Source: Citrus sinensis | Lineage: Eukaryota > Streptophyta > Magnoliopsida > Sapindales > Rutaceae | NCBI RefSeq assembly: GCF_022201045.2 | Contig: NC_068563.1 | Location: forward strand, 310,001 to 374,000 | Length of the DNA stretch: 64,000 nucleotides | Direction: 5' to 3' | The notes under the pieces: generated by a model | The model's input: the letters and a program-made list of their open reading frames with translations, nothing else | The model's database searches: none | Told to the model about the DNA's origin: nothing | Position numbers and translations under genes: made by a program | Shown here: in pieces, positions 1 through 10,680 of the stretch | How positions within the stretch are numbered: position 1 is the stretch's first letter | Layout of the letters: each line of letters opens with the position of its first letter

Positions 1-358
1 TTACTCAAACAATGGTCTCATCCATTCAGATCAAATTTAATGATATAGTATATACACACATTCATGAGTCGAGTATCGAATATCAGCATGTCAACAAGTC
101 TAACAAAAGATGATTTGTAGATTACATAAGCAAGCTACTCGGCAAATGACACAAACAACTTTGTAATTTATTAGTAATCAGAAGTTACAACTATTATCCT
201 AATTTGTTTATAGAACACATAATTCTGTCTCCCAATTATGGAGCCAGCAAGTAACTATGTCAATGATTACAGAATATACTAACCCTAGCTTACAAGTCAC
301 ACAACAGTTAGTAAAACAAACCCCACAAAAAAAAAAAAAGAAGAAGTTCAGTTTCCAT

Positions 359-1297
359 TCAAAGGCCCAACCTCAAATCCAAAGTGAGCCCTGAAGAATA
401 TGAAGAAGAGGCGGAGTCATCATCAACTGGAGCAGGCAAATTCAGGTCCAAAAGATTAAGGCCATCGTTCAACAATGGATCATCTCCTTTCTCCCAGTGA
501 CACCTCTTGTGCCCACCCAAGGCTTGTCCGCTTGAAAACACCCTCAAACAAATACTGCACTTGTGCCCCAAAACCATCATCATCTTCCTTTCATCATCCA
601 CATTCTCCTTCACAATCCCATCACTACAATGATCATGATCAATCTCACAACCATCGCTACTTCGCGTTATTGCAAAACAACCCTTTACATGCTTGTGACT
701 AGCCCTGTGACCCCCTAAGGCCTGGTGTGAACCAAACACTTTCTTGCAACTGTTGCACTCAAACCTACAACTTACCCCACCCAAATTTACTTCATTAGTA
801 TCTTGAACTTGAATCCCCTGCTGAAAACTACCAGTACCAACACCGACATCCCCATTAGCCAACATCAACAAACATGCTGCAACCTCATGATCCTCCACAG
901 TCATAACATTTTCAACACTTGTTACTTCCTTAACAGGTGAAGCGGGTCTGCGGAAATTTGGAGGAGGGTTAATGCCACGCCACTGCCGCTCAGGATGACA
1001 TCTCATGTGCCCGAAAAGTGCTTTCCATGACCAAAACTTTTTGCCACACTCACTGCAAGGCCTAGTAATTTTTGGTGCACCAGGGTCAGGTTTCTTGGCA
1101 TATTTTGGCTTGGAAACACTAGCAGAACATGATGAAGTGGCACTGGCGTCAATCTTGATCAATTTGGACCGTTTCTTGCAGGCACTTTGTTGATAATGTG
1201 CATCAGGGCTGGAAGATGAAGCAAAGTTTGTGATGATTCTGTGTGTTGGTGAAGGCGAGAAGAAAAAATCAGGATCAGAACTTGTGTTGTTGGTCAT
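359..1297 (-). CDS. C2H2 zinc-finger transcriptional repressor, ZAT2/ZAT3 (DAZ1/DAZ2) type
   Basis: Single-exon gene for a 312-residue nuclear protein with three Q-type C2H2 fingers. Finger 1 (residues 81-101) has the variant helix WKALFGHMRCH followed by PERQWRGINPP. Fingers 2 (about 181-201) and 3 (about 247-267) carry the standard QALGGH helix. A basic stretch KKRSKLIKID near residues 41-50 may serve nuclear import. The C-terminus has LDLNLP (284-289) and LTLDLRLGL, both EAR-type repression motifs. The WKALFGHMRCHPERQW first finger is, from memory, typical of Arabidopsis ZAT2/ZAT3, described as DAZ1/DAZ2, targets of the male-germline MYB DUO1; the germline role here is inference. The open frame extends 30 bases further upstream but has only TTG there, so the start is the ATG at 1297. 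Another ZAT paralogue is the main alternative. Confidence 0.9.
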   Translation of the reverse strand: MTNNTSSDPDFFFSPSPTHRIITNFASSSSPDAHYQQSACKKRSKLIKIDASATSSCSASVSKPKYAKKPDPGAPKITRPCSECGKKFWSWKALFGHMRCHPERQWRGINPPPNFRRPASPVKEVTSVENVMTVEDHEVAACLLMLANGDVGVGTGSFQQGIQVQDTNEVNLGGVSCRFECNSCKKVFGSHQALGGHRASHKHVKGCFAITRSSDGCEIDHDHCSDGIVKENVDDERKMMMVLGHKCSICLRVFSSGQALGGHKRCHWEKGDDPLLNDGLNLLDLNLPAPVDDDSASSSYSSGLTLDLRLGL

Positions 1298-2750
1298 TAT
1301 GCAATGATTATGATAGCAAAACGACAAGGGCGATGCAATTTTCTGAAGATAAAGAGGGAAAAAAAAGTGTAAAAATGGTGGGTTGTGTTGCTTAAGTAGT
1401 CGTTTGAGCGGTTACTGGTTTCAATGAGACACAAGCTTTTGAAATGGGCAGTTTTTTTCGGTTGGTGCATGTAGTGGTTATCCATTGCTTAGAGCTTTAC
1501 ATGCACCACTGAGGGCACGCCCATTGATTTTTTTTTTTTTTACTTAAATTTTTTTAATTTAATTGTTTTACATCTCCCCTTATCCATTAATTTTTTTTTC
1601 TGGGAAAAATTATGGAAATTGAAGTAAAATTAAGGTCAATTTGCAAAAGTTTGCCGACTTACTTTTTTTTTTTTTTTTTAATTTCGTAGACAAAAAATAA
1701 AAATTTTGGGCATAAATTCTCTCAAGTTATCACGCTAGACTAATTCTCTTCGATGGACAATTGATAAGCAATCAAAATGTCCATGAGCAATCAACGTGTC
1801 GACATATCTATCTCAACTGATACCTTAGGGACATTTATGCCCAAAACAACCATTTTTTGTTACCAAAATAAGAAAATGATTAGTTGGCTACTTTCATAAA
1901 TTACCCCTAATTATTGCATCAATATCACATTGACAGAAACTGAAGTGATAGTGTGGCAATTTTTAAGGGAGTTAAAGAGTTTAAATGGTAACTGAAAAAA
2001 TTATTGCGAAGAGGCATAGCTTTTCTCACAAAAGGAAACTTGTAGAGCAGACACTATTACGCTAAAGCCTCAATTGTCGGTGAATGTCGTTCTTCAGTAC
2101 TAAAAAAGGCCTCAATTTTAGGACAACATTTCCTTTATTGTTGCTTTCATTTGGGAAAGACGAAGTGGAAAAATAAAGGGCTACAATTTGAGATAGGCAC
2201 CCACTACTTTCGATAAGCCATAACATTCTAAAATTCTAGCTTTCATGATAGTTTCGTTTGGGTTAAAGAGTCTTTGTGCAACTAAAAGAAAATGGCTTTA
2301 TATCTTTTGATTCATAAGCCTGATAGAAACCTGTGACTTAAAAGTTGCTTATCGAATCAAACGCCATTTGCATTAGAAATGACATGCATCCTTGATCTTC
2401 TTCTGGGTATCCGAAAGTTGAAGGGAATCGCTATTGTGTTTAACTCACTTCACTAAACTTGGCTAGAAGAACTACGAACTGCGTTAATGATCGTTCAAGC
2501 ACTATATTTATATAACAGTTAATACAGTTGGAAATTCTCACTGTCAATGGCATTTGCCAAAATAGAGAAGACATCCGAGGTAAAATATTATGATGGATAT
2601 CAGCCAAGCTAAGGTAAGCAACCACCAATTAAGCGATGAGGGAGCAAAATAAAGTAGGTGTATTAGTACACCGAGTCTCTCAAGGCTCAAAAGTAGTAAA
2701 AACTATCTTCTTGTTCCCGGCCTTCTGCTTATTTGACTGATCTTGATGAA
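1298..2750. other. Intergenic, promoter side of the zinc-finger gene
   Basis: AT-rich sequence with poly(T)/poly(A) runs near 1530 and 1660. It should hold the zinc-finger promoter and, at its right end, the 3' UTR of the next gene. I see no further gene or convincing repeat. Confidence 0.5.
1409..1464 (-). promoter_or_regulatory. Two MYB-type AACCG cores upstream of the zinc-finger gene
   Basis: On the minus strand TAACCG lies at 1409-1414 and CAACCG at 1459-1464, about 110-170 bases before the start codon. MYB factors of the DUO1 type recognise AACCG-containing sites, which would fit a DAZ-type gene. The cores are short and common, so this is only suggestive. Confidence 0.3.
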
Positions 2751-3987
2751 TCAAGTTTCTTTCAGATTCTTGACGGATTTTCCTAGCACATTTAACATTG
2801 CAACACGGCTCACCTCTTTCGCTGTGACAATGCAAAACGAAGTGCGAATAAGTTATACGTTCCTCGACATATTCAGAGGTGGCATAATCAATTTGAGTAG
2901 AATCCACACAATGTGCTTGTGTTTATATGAGCTGATGACACAAAAAGTTCAGAATTGCATGATGCGCATTGTTCTAACTTCTAAAGCTACCAACTAGCAA
3001 ACAATGCACCAACTCAGAATCGTCCGCCAACAACCCTCTTTTGGGCATGGGGGGAATTCTTCTAGAGCATATAACTAAAAAGAAGGGGGGACAAAACCGG
3101 ATTTCATATTACCTTCTTCCAGTGAAAGCTGGATTGATCTCTTTTCTAACTCAACAGCACGTCTGCTAAGTTCCACTGAGGAAAGTGACCGAAGCACTAA
3201 TAAAATCATGTAAAGCGATATAAATTAGTATCACAAAACTTTCAACTGAGATAACAATGAAAATATTAATTGACTTATTGCAATATAAAAACATACTCTG
3301 GATGTAATCCTCTTGATCTGATTGGTCCAATTTCTTCAACAGCATCTGCAATCGATGAAATCGCTCTTCCCAATGCAAAATTTCCATTCCTCTTGAATTA
3401 CCCAACGAAGGGGCAGCAGATGCAACAGGATGACAATGGGATTCTGCTGGTGTTGATTTAATACCAGGCTTCCCAAACAGAGGAACCGAAGGTTTCCCCG
3501 GTGGACTGACAAAGGAAGTCGTTGGTAAAGGTGCAAATGCTGGAAAACTAGAAACCTTTGGCTCCTTTATCTGGGCCTTTTGGTGGGCGCTTTCCTGGTG
3601 ACTAACCAAAGTCGAGCTTGTGGAATCAACTGCAGTGTTTGTGCTGTCCGAAGTGCTGGCCTTGCCTACATCTGCTTCAAATTTTCTGCGGACATACACA
3701 AGATGTCCATTTGCAACATTACTATCTTTAGGGGGACTCACTGGACATTCGTGTAATGGTCTCTTAGAACCAGAAACCTTAATAGCATCAATAATAGATC
3801 CCCCATCCTTTGAATATGGAGAATTTCCATTGGGTTTAGGCACAACAATCCTGTTCTCATTTTGCAGTTCTCTTAGCGCCGTCTTCTTCATAGCCACCAG
3901 CTGTTGCTTATCACGACTGAGCAAGTTTGTTTCAGGACTGCCAAAGCCGTATTGGTTGAATTTAGAGTCTGCTGTTTGTTGAACCAT
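2751..3987 (-). CDS. Unrecognised plant protein with a charged helical C-terminus, 3 coding exons
   Basis: Exons 3297-3987, 3113-3196 and 2751-2821 join in frame with GT-AG borders to 281 residues. I do not recognise the family. The first two thirds are Ser/Pro/Lys-rich and probably disordered, with no membrane segment or signal peptide. The last 85 or so residues look folded: a segment containing WEERFHRLQ, LLKKLDQSDQEDYIQ, LSSVELSRRAVELEKRSIQ and finally VAMLNVLGKSVKNLKE, a charged amphipathic helical pattern suggesting a coiled-coil or protein-interaction region. Splicing regenerates DYIQMLRSLSS smoothly across the first junction, which supports the model. The start ATG sits immediately after a good acceptor (TTTCTTTCTCCAG). 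The protein is probably soluble; function is unknown. Confidence 0.75.
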
Positions 3988-6082
3988 CTGGAGAAAGAAA
4001 AGAAATAAAATGTATAAGTAAATTCAAAGAATCCATCAGTTACGATAGAGAAGCCAAATCAACAGACACCACGTACATATACAACTAAACTAGTCAAGAT
4101 AACAATTGAAAGACCAGAAGCAATCTTAAAAATTGCATTCCAGGAGAAATCCCAACATTATATGCTTTTAGAAGAAAATCACATTTTACAAACATGTATC
4201 GCTAAGTATTTCCTCAGTCTTCGTAACACACAATATTTTCAAAAGGAATGTGACATCCAGGAAAATCTAAGTATAATGCATCTTCCACTTCCAATAGCTC
4301 AAATGGTAATGGAGTAACCTTAGTCAGCCAAGTGTAAAATCCAAAACCAGCTACGGAGGATCTAAACAAGTGGCCACCAGCTAATTAATTCCAACTTATG
4401 CTAACTGCATTTTGATATTAATAGAAAAGAATGAAGGGAAGCAAACATTTTTTTTATCCATCTTGATCATAAAACCCAAACTGACAAACTAAGTTCTAAT
4501 TGAGATACACCTAGTAGCATATGAACTGTACCACATGGCAATAAACTGGTTTGATTATGTTCCCTTTTACCATCACATAAACCCTGAACAGTTTTTAACA
4601 CAGTCCCATTTTTCATTATTCATAGGCCACAAGTGTGTAATTATTTACAAATCATAAGGGAAAAAGGAGTATCAAACACTATTCACGCAACAAAAACTTA
4701 AGTAAATTAAATTAAGTACAGTCACGTGCTTGGACTCAAGGACCATGAACACCAAGGTAACTTTTAATATATAGCAAGTCAACCACAAACCATAAATATA
4801 TAAATGTCAACAACGGCCATAAAGACACCATAGTTGTTTGCATTTGATTTACCATTTTCAAAGATTTGTTGATACCGATAATGTGTCATCTCTCAACCTG
4901 AACACAACAACCAGAAAATTAGAGTGAGGATACCACTAAACATGTAAGTTAGAGCATTCATAATATTAAGCACATATGCTAAACTATGATCGAGTCTGGT
5001 TGCCTGCAAAAGAACCGTATATAGTGAGACAACTACAAAACAGCCTGTGAAAGTTACATGACACATAACTGTAGCACCCTCATTACTCAACAATAATTTC
5101 ACATAAATTAAGGCAAGTTCTCCTAGAACGGCTCAAACTAGTAATTGAAGTGGGTGTACAATAGTTTCATAATTTGAATGGAAATCTACTTTACAAGAGT
5201 TGCAAAATAACATCTTGCAGTGACGTTGTATGTCAATTAGAAGTCATTATCAAAGGATTATATTAAATTCATTCCCCCTGCATGACACAATTCACCATGC
5301 AGATTCTAGTAAAGAAGCTGGATATAATAAGTTCATTAAGGTCCATACTAAAATCATTCGCGTAGCTCATTAAACAAGCTGCCATATATATTTTCCCCAA
5401 TGACAGCACATTAAACACGTTTGATTTCAAATGGAATTGTCAGATAAAAATTACCACCTATATGTACAACCAGAGAATGCTACTCGCTAAAGAAGCATTG
5501 ATGAGTATATCAATGTAAAATGCTAAAAACATATATTTAGCACATGTTTGCCACAAGCAAACTAGCATTGATGTCAATTTTCATTCTTTCTTCCTCACAG
5601 TAAAACTCAAAGTTGAAATTTAAAAAATGCAGCATGAAAACAAAACATCATTGACGGATGTGCGAATCTAATCTCAAATGCCGAAAGAACTAAAAACGAA
5701 AACTACAACAGCACTAATTCAATAGCAAAAATACAAAAACAAACACCCTAAAGCACTGCATAATTGTTTTTATTTCACCAAGTATTGATTAAACAGAACA
5801 AAAGGCAACACCGAGAATCAAAAGCATGCATTAATCAGAATTTTGAGACATGGGTAATGGTGATTGATACAAAATAAACGAAACCCATCGAATTAGTTGT
5901 CAAATCCAGTTACAATCATACTCCCATGCAATCAAGCATTGGTAACATCTTTTTAATTACTGCAAAATTGATAACAAAATAATCAAAAAGTTACTAATTG
6001 AAGAAACTGAGCTACTGCAAAATGGAAAAATTGATTAAACCAAAAAAAAACTAAATAAAAGAAGAGTGGGAACGTGCATTAC
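3988..6082 (-). other. Long 5'-leader intron of the unrecognised gene
   Basis: A 2.1-kb stretch without convincing coding sequence lies between the acceptor at 3988 and a donor (AAG then GTAATG) at 6082. Introns just before the start codon are common in plants and often raise expression. I see no coding exon inside, but a transcript is needed to exclude one. Confidence 0.55.
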
Positions 6083-6170
6083 CTTTAGCTCATTGAAACC
6101 GTTCACAGAGAGAGAGCGAAAGAAAGAGAAACGGGTTCGTTTCAAAAGGAAGAAGCGTTGGCTCTAACGA
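6083..6170 (-). other. Probable non-coding first exon (5' UTR)
   Basis: On the minus strand a CT-rich leader (TTTCTCTTTCTTTCGCTC) ends at AAG followed by the donor GTAATG. The only ATG in it is closed after one more codon (ATG AGC TAA), so translation probably begins in the next exon. The transcription start is not defined. Confidence 0.5.
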
Positions 6171-7668
6171 AGTTGGATTAATTTACCATTCAGTCCTCAA
6201 CTTTTCTTGATTGTTTATTTAGCCCCTCGTTGAAGTTCAAAACCTTCCTTTTGGCGCAATATTATTCTTTTGGGTTTTCCCTCCCACGTTTCCTTTTATT
6301 TATTCTTTTTTTTTTTTTTACTTTTGGCTTTTTCTTCTTTTGTTTGTTTGCATTATATTAGACCATAAATATTTATTATTTTGGCTTACTGACAAGTGTT
6401 GCACTGTAGTAAGAACTTTATATTTAAGAAAAAATCTTTCTTAATTGATTTTCTGTTCAGATGGATTACCAATGCAAATTGTGACAGACTTCTGATTAAC
6501 TATTAATAGCAGCTTTGATATAATAATTTTTTTATTAAAAAAAAAGGTTTTGGAGGCTTAAATTTTTTTCTTAAAAGAAAAAAAAAAAGAAAAGAAAGAT
6601 ATAGAATTATTTCAATGAAGGAGAGAAAAAGGGGGCCTCAGAACCAACAGGCAAGTAGGCAACAACAAATTCTTTTATTTTTCTTTGACGTGTTTCTTGT
6701 ATTTTGCATCTATTCCGCGTCGCTGTGCATGCCAACTACAGTTTGCCACGTAGTTCGATGGCAACCTCTTATTCTGGGTTGGGCCCCGGGAGAGATTTAT
6801 TGTCGATGCTTTGATCCAAGTATGGTCCACTGTAAGGAAAATATGGTCCATTGTTGTAATAATAAAAACTTCATAGATATTTGGAATTAATGTATATTTG
6901 AATGGGGACTTATCAGAAATAACTGTAAGGTAGCAGCTCCTTGAAATTTATTATTTCATTCGGTAAAATGGAATTTGAAAATTAAAAATATTTTAAGATT
7001 CAACCTACAATATTTAATAATGATTTTAGGATAAAATATGAAGAAGTGATGAGTGACGAAGTAATAAAAAAGTGTGAGAGAATGTAATTGAGTGAAAAAG
7101 AAGACGAAGAAGAAGAAGAAGAAGAAGAAAAAAAAAACGAGAATCTTGTCATTAACAAAAATAATAATAAGTGACTATAATCTAGTCAATTTTTCATCAT
7201 TTAGTAAATACACTTTTTTTATATATGTTAAATTTGAATATACAACAAGATAGACTTTTCATTTTTCATGCCCAAACTTTTATGATGAAATCAATTTACC
7301 GAAAGTTGGACAAGAATTTAGTAATTTACCATGTCATGTATACTCGGTCCAGTATTCTTTGCTGCGATAAATCTATCCATTTGTGATCGTAGAAGATGAG
7401 AATCATGATATCGTGAACTACCTTAGGGTCCGAATATTTGGTGACTCGAATCAAAATTTGTTACTCGGTATGAGCATACAAATTAACACAACATGAATTT
7501 TATTAAATCTACACAGAGGTTGGCACTTTGGCACCAATTCTAAACACTGTACACTAACAAAACGAAAGATAAGCTATAAACTTTCAATGCACAACTCTCC
7601 AAAAACCGAAGTTGGTAGCACTGGTAGCAATGGCAGCAAAATGATAGCATTAACTGCTCTGTAAAACG
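6171..7668. other. Intergenic between two minus-strand genes
   Basis: AT-rich, with a GAA microsatellite at about 7105-7130 and poly(T)/poly(A) tracts near 6310 and 6540. A 91-codon open frame at 6615-6890 (+) has no recognisable domain and is not accepted as a gene. The right end should be the 3' UTR of the U-box gene. Confidence 0.5.
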
Positions 7669-10351
7669 TCATGGTATGTGTTCACGCTTACTCATGTGCT
7701 GCAAAAGGGAATTTGCTTTCCTCTGGCCTCTGTTTGTTCCACATCTTGTAATCTCCACAAGATGTTCATATACCCCATACTGAAGGGCAGCCAAAATGAA
7801 ATATGAATTATTCAACCCCAGCTCCAGAAGAACGGATGTTGCGCATTCCTTGTTCTTTGGAGTCCCATTTTTTATTATCTCCACCAGAGTTTCAATGAAA
7901 GATAGCCGCCCGATTTCATTTCGACCCTCAGGGTGAGATGCAAGGAGTTGCAAGATTGAGAGAGCTTCATCAACCATGCCCAATGCTTTGTCCTCCAGTA
8001 GCTTAAGTAATGATGGTATGATACCTGCCTTGATGGCCCTAGACTTGTTGGATTGGTTTATAGACAAGTTAAAAAGTGCAGTTGCAGCATCCTTTTTACC
8101 TCTGATTGATCCATACCGCAACAGATTCACCAAAGGGGGGATTCCATTCAAGTTCCCCACCATTACTCTGTTCTCATCAAGCATCGATAAGCTGAATAAG
8201 GCCGCTGCAGAGTTTTCTCTTGCCTCATTAGTCCCATTTTGCAAGATCTCAATTATAGCAGGAATGGCTCCTTCTCTGGCTATGTGCCTTTTGTTTGTTT
8301 CGTCGAGTGACAAGTTCAAAAGTGCAGTGACTGTGTGTTCCTGGATCTTCGAATCTGGATAGAACAGAAGCTGGACCAACGGACGAATTCCTCCATTGTT
8401 GGCGATTAAAATTCTGTTGTCCGGATTCTCTTTTGAGAGCATGCGGATCTTCATGACAGAATCTCTTTTTATATTCAGCTGACTTGAGGATAGATTCTGA
8501 ATTAAGGAACAGATTTCCTCTATGAGTGCAGCTGAGGAGGCATCAGAGCCCGTATTAGTATCCTTCTTTGGCAGTTCAACATTGTTCTTCTCACACCATT
8601 GCACAATGAGGTTGCGGAGGGCATAGTTTGGAGCAAGAGACAAGTGATCCAAAATTTGTCCAGTCTTTGGGCAGGTCTTATGATTGGAATTCAACCACCT
8701 CTGAATGCTCTCTCTTTCATAAGTCTTTCAAAAGGGCGGAAAAAATTGTTTTAGTTTCAGTGCCATGTATATCAGAACAGAAAAGAATTCTATTTGAACT
8801 TCAAAATTACCTGTCCTGTTGCCACAATAACTGGGTCCGTCATTATCTCCAATGTAACCGGACAAAGGAATTCGTGAGGGACTAGCATAGTCTGACACCT
8901 TTGTAACTTTCTGGCTGAGACAGAACCATCAAGCACAAGGGTATCCTCAACACCGGCAATTTGTTTAAATTTTCCCAAAAGGTCGGTGATTTGAGAAATG
9001 CTATCAGCTTTATGCCCACCCCTCTCTTTTACAAGTTTCTTGACTGCTAATGTTTCGGCTTTCAAGTCTGCAATAGTATGTAGTTCTAACTTCTTAGCTA
9101 GTCTCTCTAGTATTGCACTGTCCGCATTCCGGTCATCTTCTTTTGAGAAAACAACCATCATGTCCATTGCTAGCTCCATATCCTGTGTATCTGTACGCCC
9201 TTTTGCCCTTTGAAGTTGCATACGCATCAGCTCTACCTGTTAATCCATCAAATAAAACACGCACATGCATCATTCAAAAGCTTGCAATGCAAACACCTAG
9301 CATAATATTATCTGAGGAAGTGAACAACAACTTTGAAAGAAACTGTAGAACAAACAAATAATTTGACAATTTTCTCCAACCAATTTTCTAACCAGGAAAC
9401 AGTGACAATGTTATTTATCGAATACAAATCCTAGTAACCTAAGAATCCCTAAAGAACATTATCGTAATTCTTATAAGAACTCTTTTGCAACCAGGATATC
9501 GCGAACCTGTTACAAGAAATTCAGCAGAATCTTCAGAGGGGCATATCCACAAACACCTATCTACAGTAAATAATTCCACTCAATTGAAATCGCACGTTGC
9601 CTTAAAGATGTATTGTGAATTAAATGCGCTCTACATTTTCATCACAGAATGTACTTTTAACCTCTCAAGGAACTAAAAACAGAAAATGGCCGGCAAAGAA
9701 ATTTATCTTAAAGCAGCAGATCCAACCAAAAATAAATTTGGGCAACAAATGTAAGATGCTTTGATAAAAGAAAGAGAAAAGTTAATCACTTGTTCTTTCA
9801 CTTCATCAGATATCCCAAGCTCATCATAAGGCACATCATCCAGAGCCTCATACAGTTTATCATACACAGCATGGAATCGACTCATCACCGCCTCACTCTC
9901 CGCTGCCTAATTTCAACAAACACAAAGGCAAAATAAGAACATTACCTTATATGTCAAAATAAATTAATAGATAAACGAAATTGAGAAGGTATTTAACAGA
10001 CATAAAGTGACAGCTAACCAGATAAATCTTGCTGCCATAGTTGCAATCCTTCAACAGTTTCTTCGCTGCAAGAAGTGGTTTTTTCAAATGAGCTAAACAA
10101 TTCAAGGCCTCACTAGAAACTTGTCCATCAAGCTCCCTTATCTCTTCCAAAAGAGGCACCAAAAGCTTCAATCTTCTCACGATGTTCAAGCACTCCTTCC
10201 TCTGAGTTTTCCTAAACCCACCATACGATCCAATGGTATCAATCACTTGCATCAACTCATTGACTACACGATCACATTCATTCAACGAACTCGAAACCCC
10301 GTTCTGATTCTCTCCAGTAGCTCCCTCCATCACCACCATCTGCCTCTCCAT
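7669..10351 (-). CDS. PUB15: U-box/ARM-repeat E3 ubiquitin ligase, PUB15-like
   Basis: Exons 10019-10351, 9790-9906, 8811-9236 and 7669-8724 join in phase to 643 residues, close to Arabidopsis PUB15. Order: the helical UND domain (about residues 1-265), a U-box (about 270-345) beginning [18 protein letters not shown] with [14 protein letters not shown] and HKTCPKTGQ, then armadillo repeats (about 370-635) with the usual NLS and NGGI/EGAI turns. U-box proteins pass ubiquitin from an E2 to substrates held by the ARM array; the conserved Pro-Val and Cys-Pro positions expected for E2 contact are present. The link segment [20 protein letters not shown] matches PUB15 better than PUB13/PUB14, so I use that symbol as best family assignment. 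Substrates are unknown. The start is the first ATG of the exon. Confidence 0.92.
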
Positions 10352-10354
10352 TTC

Positions 10355-10680
10355 CCTCTTTCAAGCTTAAAACTCAAAAGGGTACTCTTAAAATCACACC
10401 TTTTGGCAATAATGTTAAAATGTCAGCCAAGAGTGTTGTTGCTCTAGAAAAAAGAGTAAAAAAAAAAAAAAAAAATTGCCTCTTTATTTCGCACTCTCAG
10501 GCTTAAAACTCAAAACATTTAACAAAATGCAAATTATCCGAAAAAGTTGTGATTTTCTCTTTGAAGGAGGGCAATTCTGCCTCTTCACTCCTCGCTATCA
10601 AGCTTAATAACTCAAAAGGGTAGTTATAAAATCTGATTTTCAACAAAAATGTCAAAAAGTGTCGGCTCGAAAACTCAAAA
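10355..10680. repeat. Three diverged direct repeats just upstream of the U-box gene
   Basis: The phrase CAAGCTTAAAACTCAAAAGG at about 10362 recurs as CAAGCTTAATAACTCAAAAGG-like sequence at about 10600 and, weaker, as CAGGCTTAAAACTCAAAAC at about 10499. Similar downstream text (ATGTTAAAATGTCAG and ATGTCAAAAAGTGTC) follows the outer two copies. The array covers the leader or proximal promoter of the minus-strand ligase gene and looks like a local duplication of about 110-240 bases. Confidence 0.6.

Noticed and set aside
475-702. Plus-strand open frame inside the zinc-finger gene
   Set aside because: It lies antisense to a clear C2H2 coding region and shows no domain; a shadow of codon bias.
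6615-6890. 91-codon open frame as a possible gene
   Set aside because: No recognisable motif, no splice or conservation support, and AT-rich flanks.
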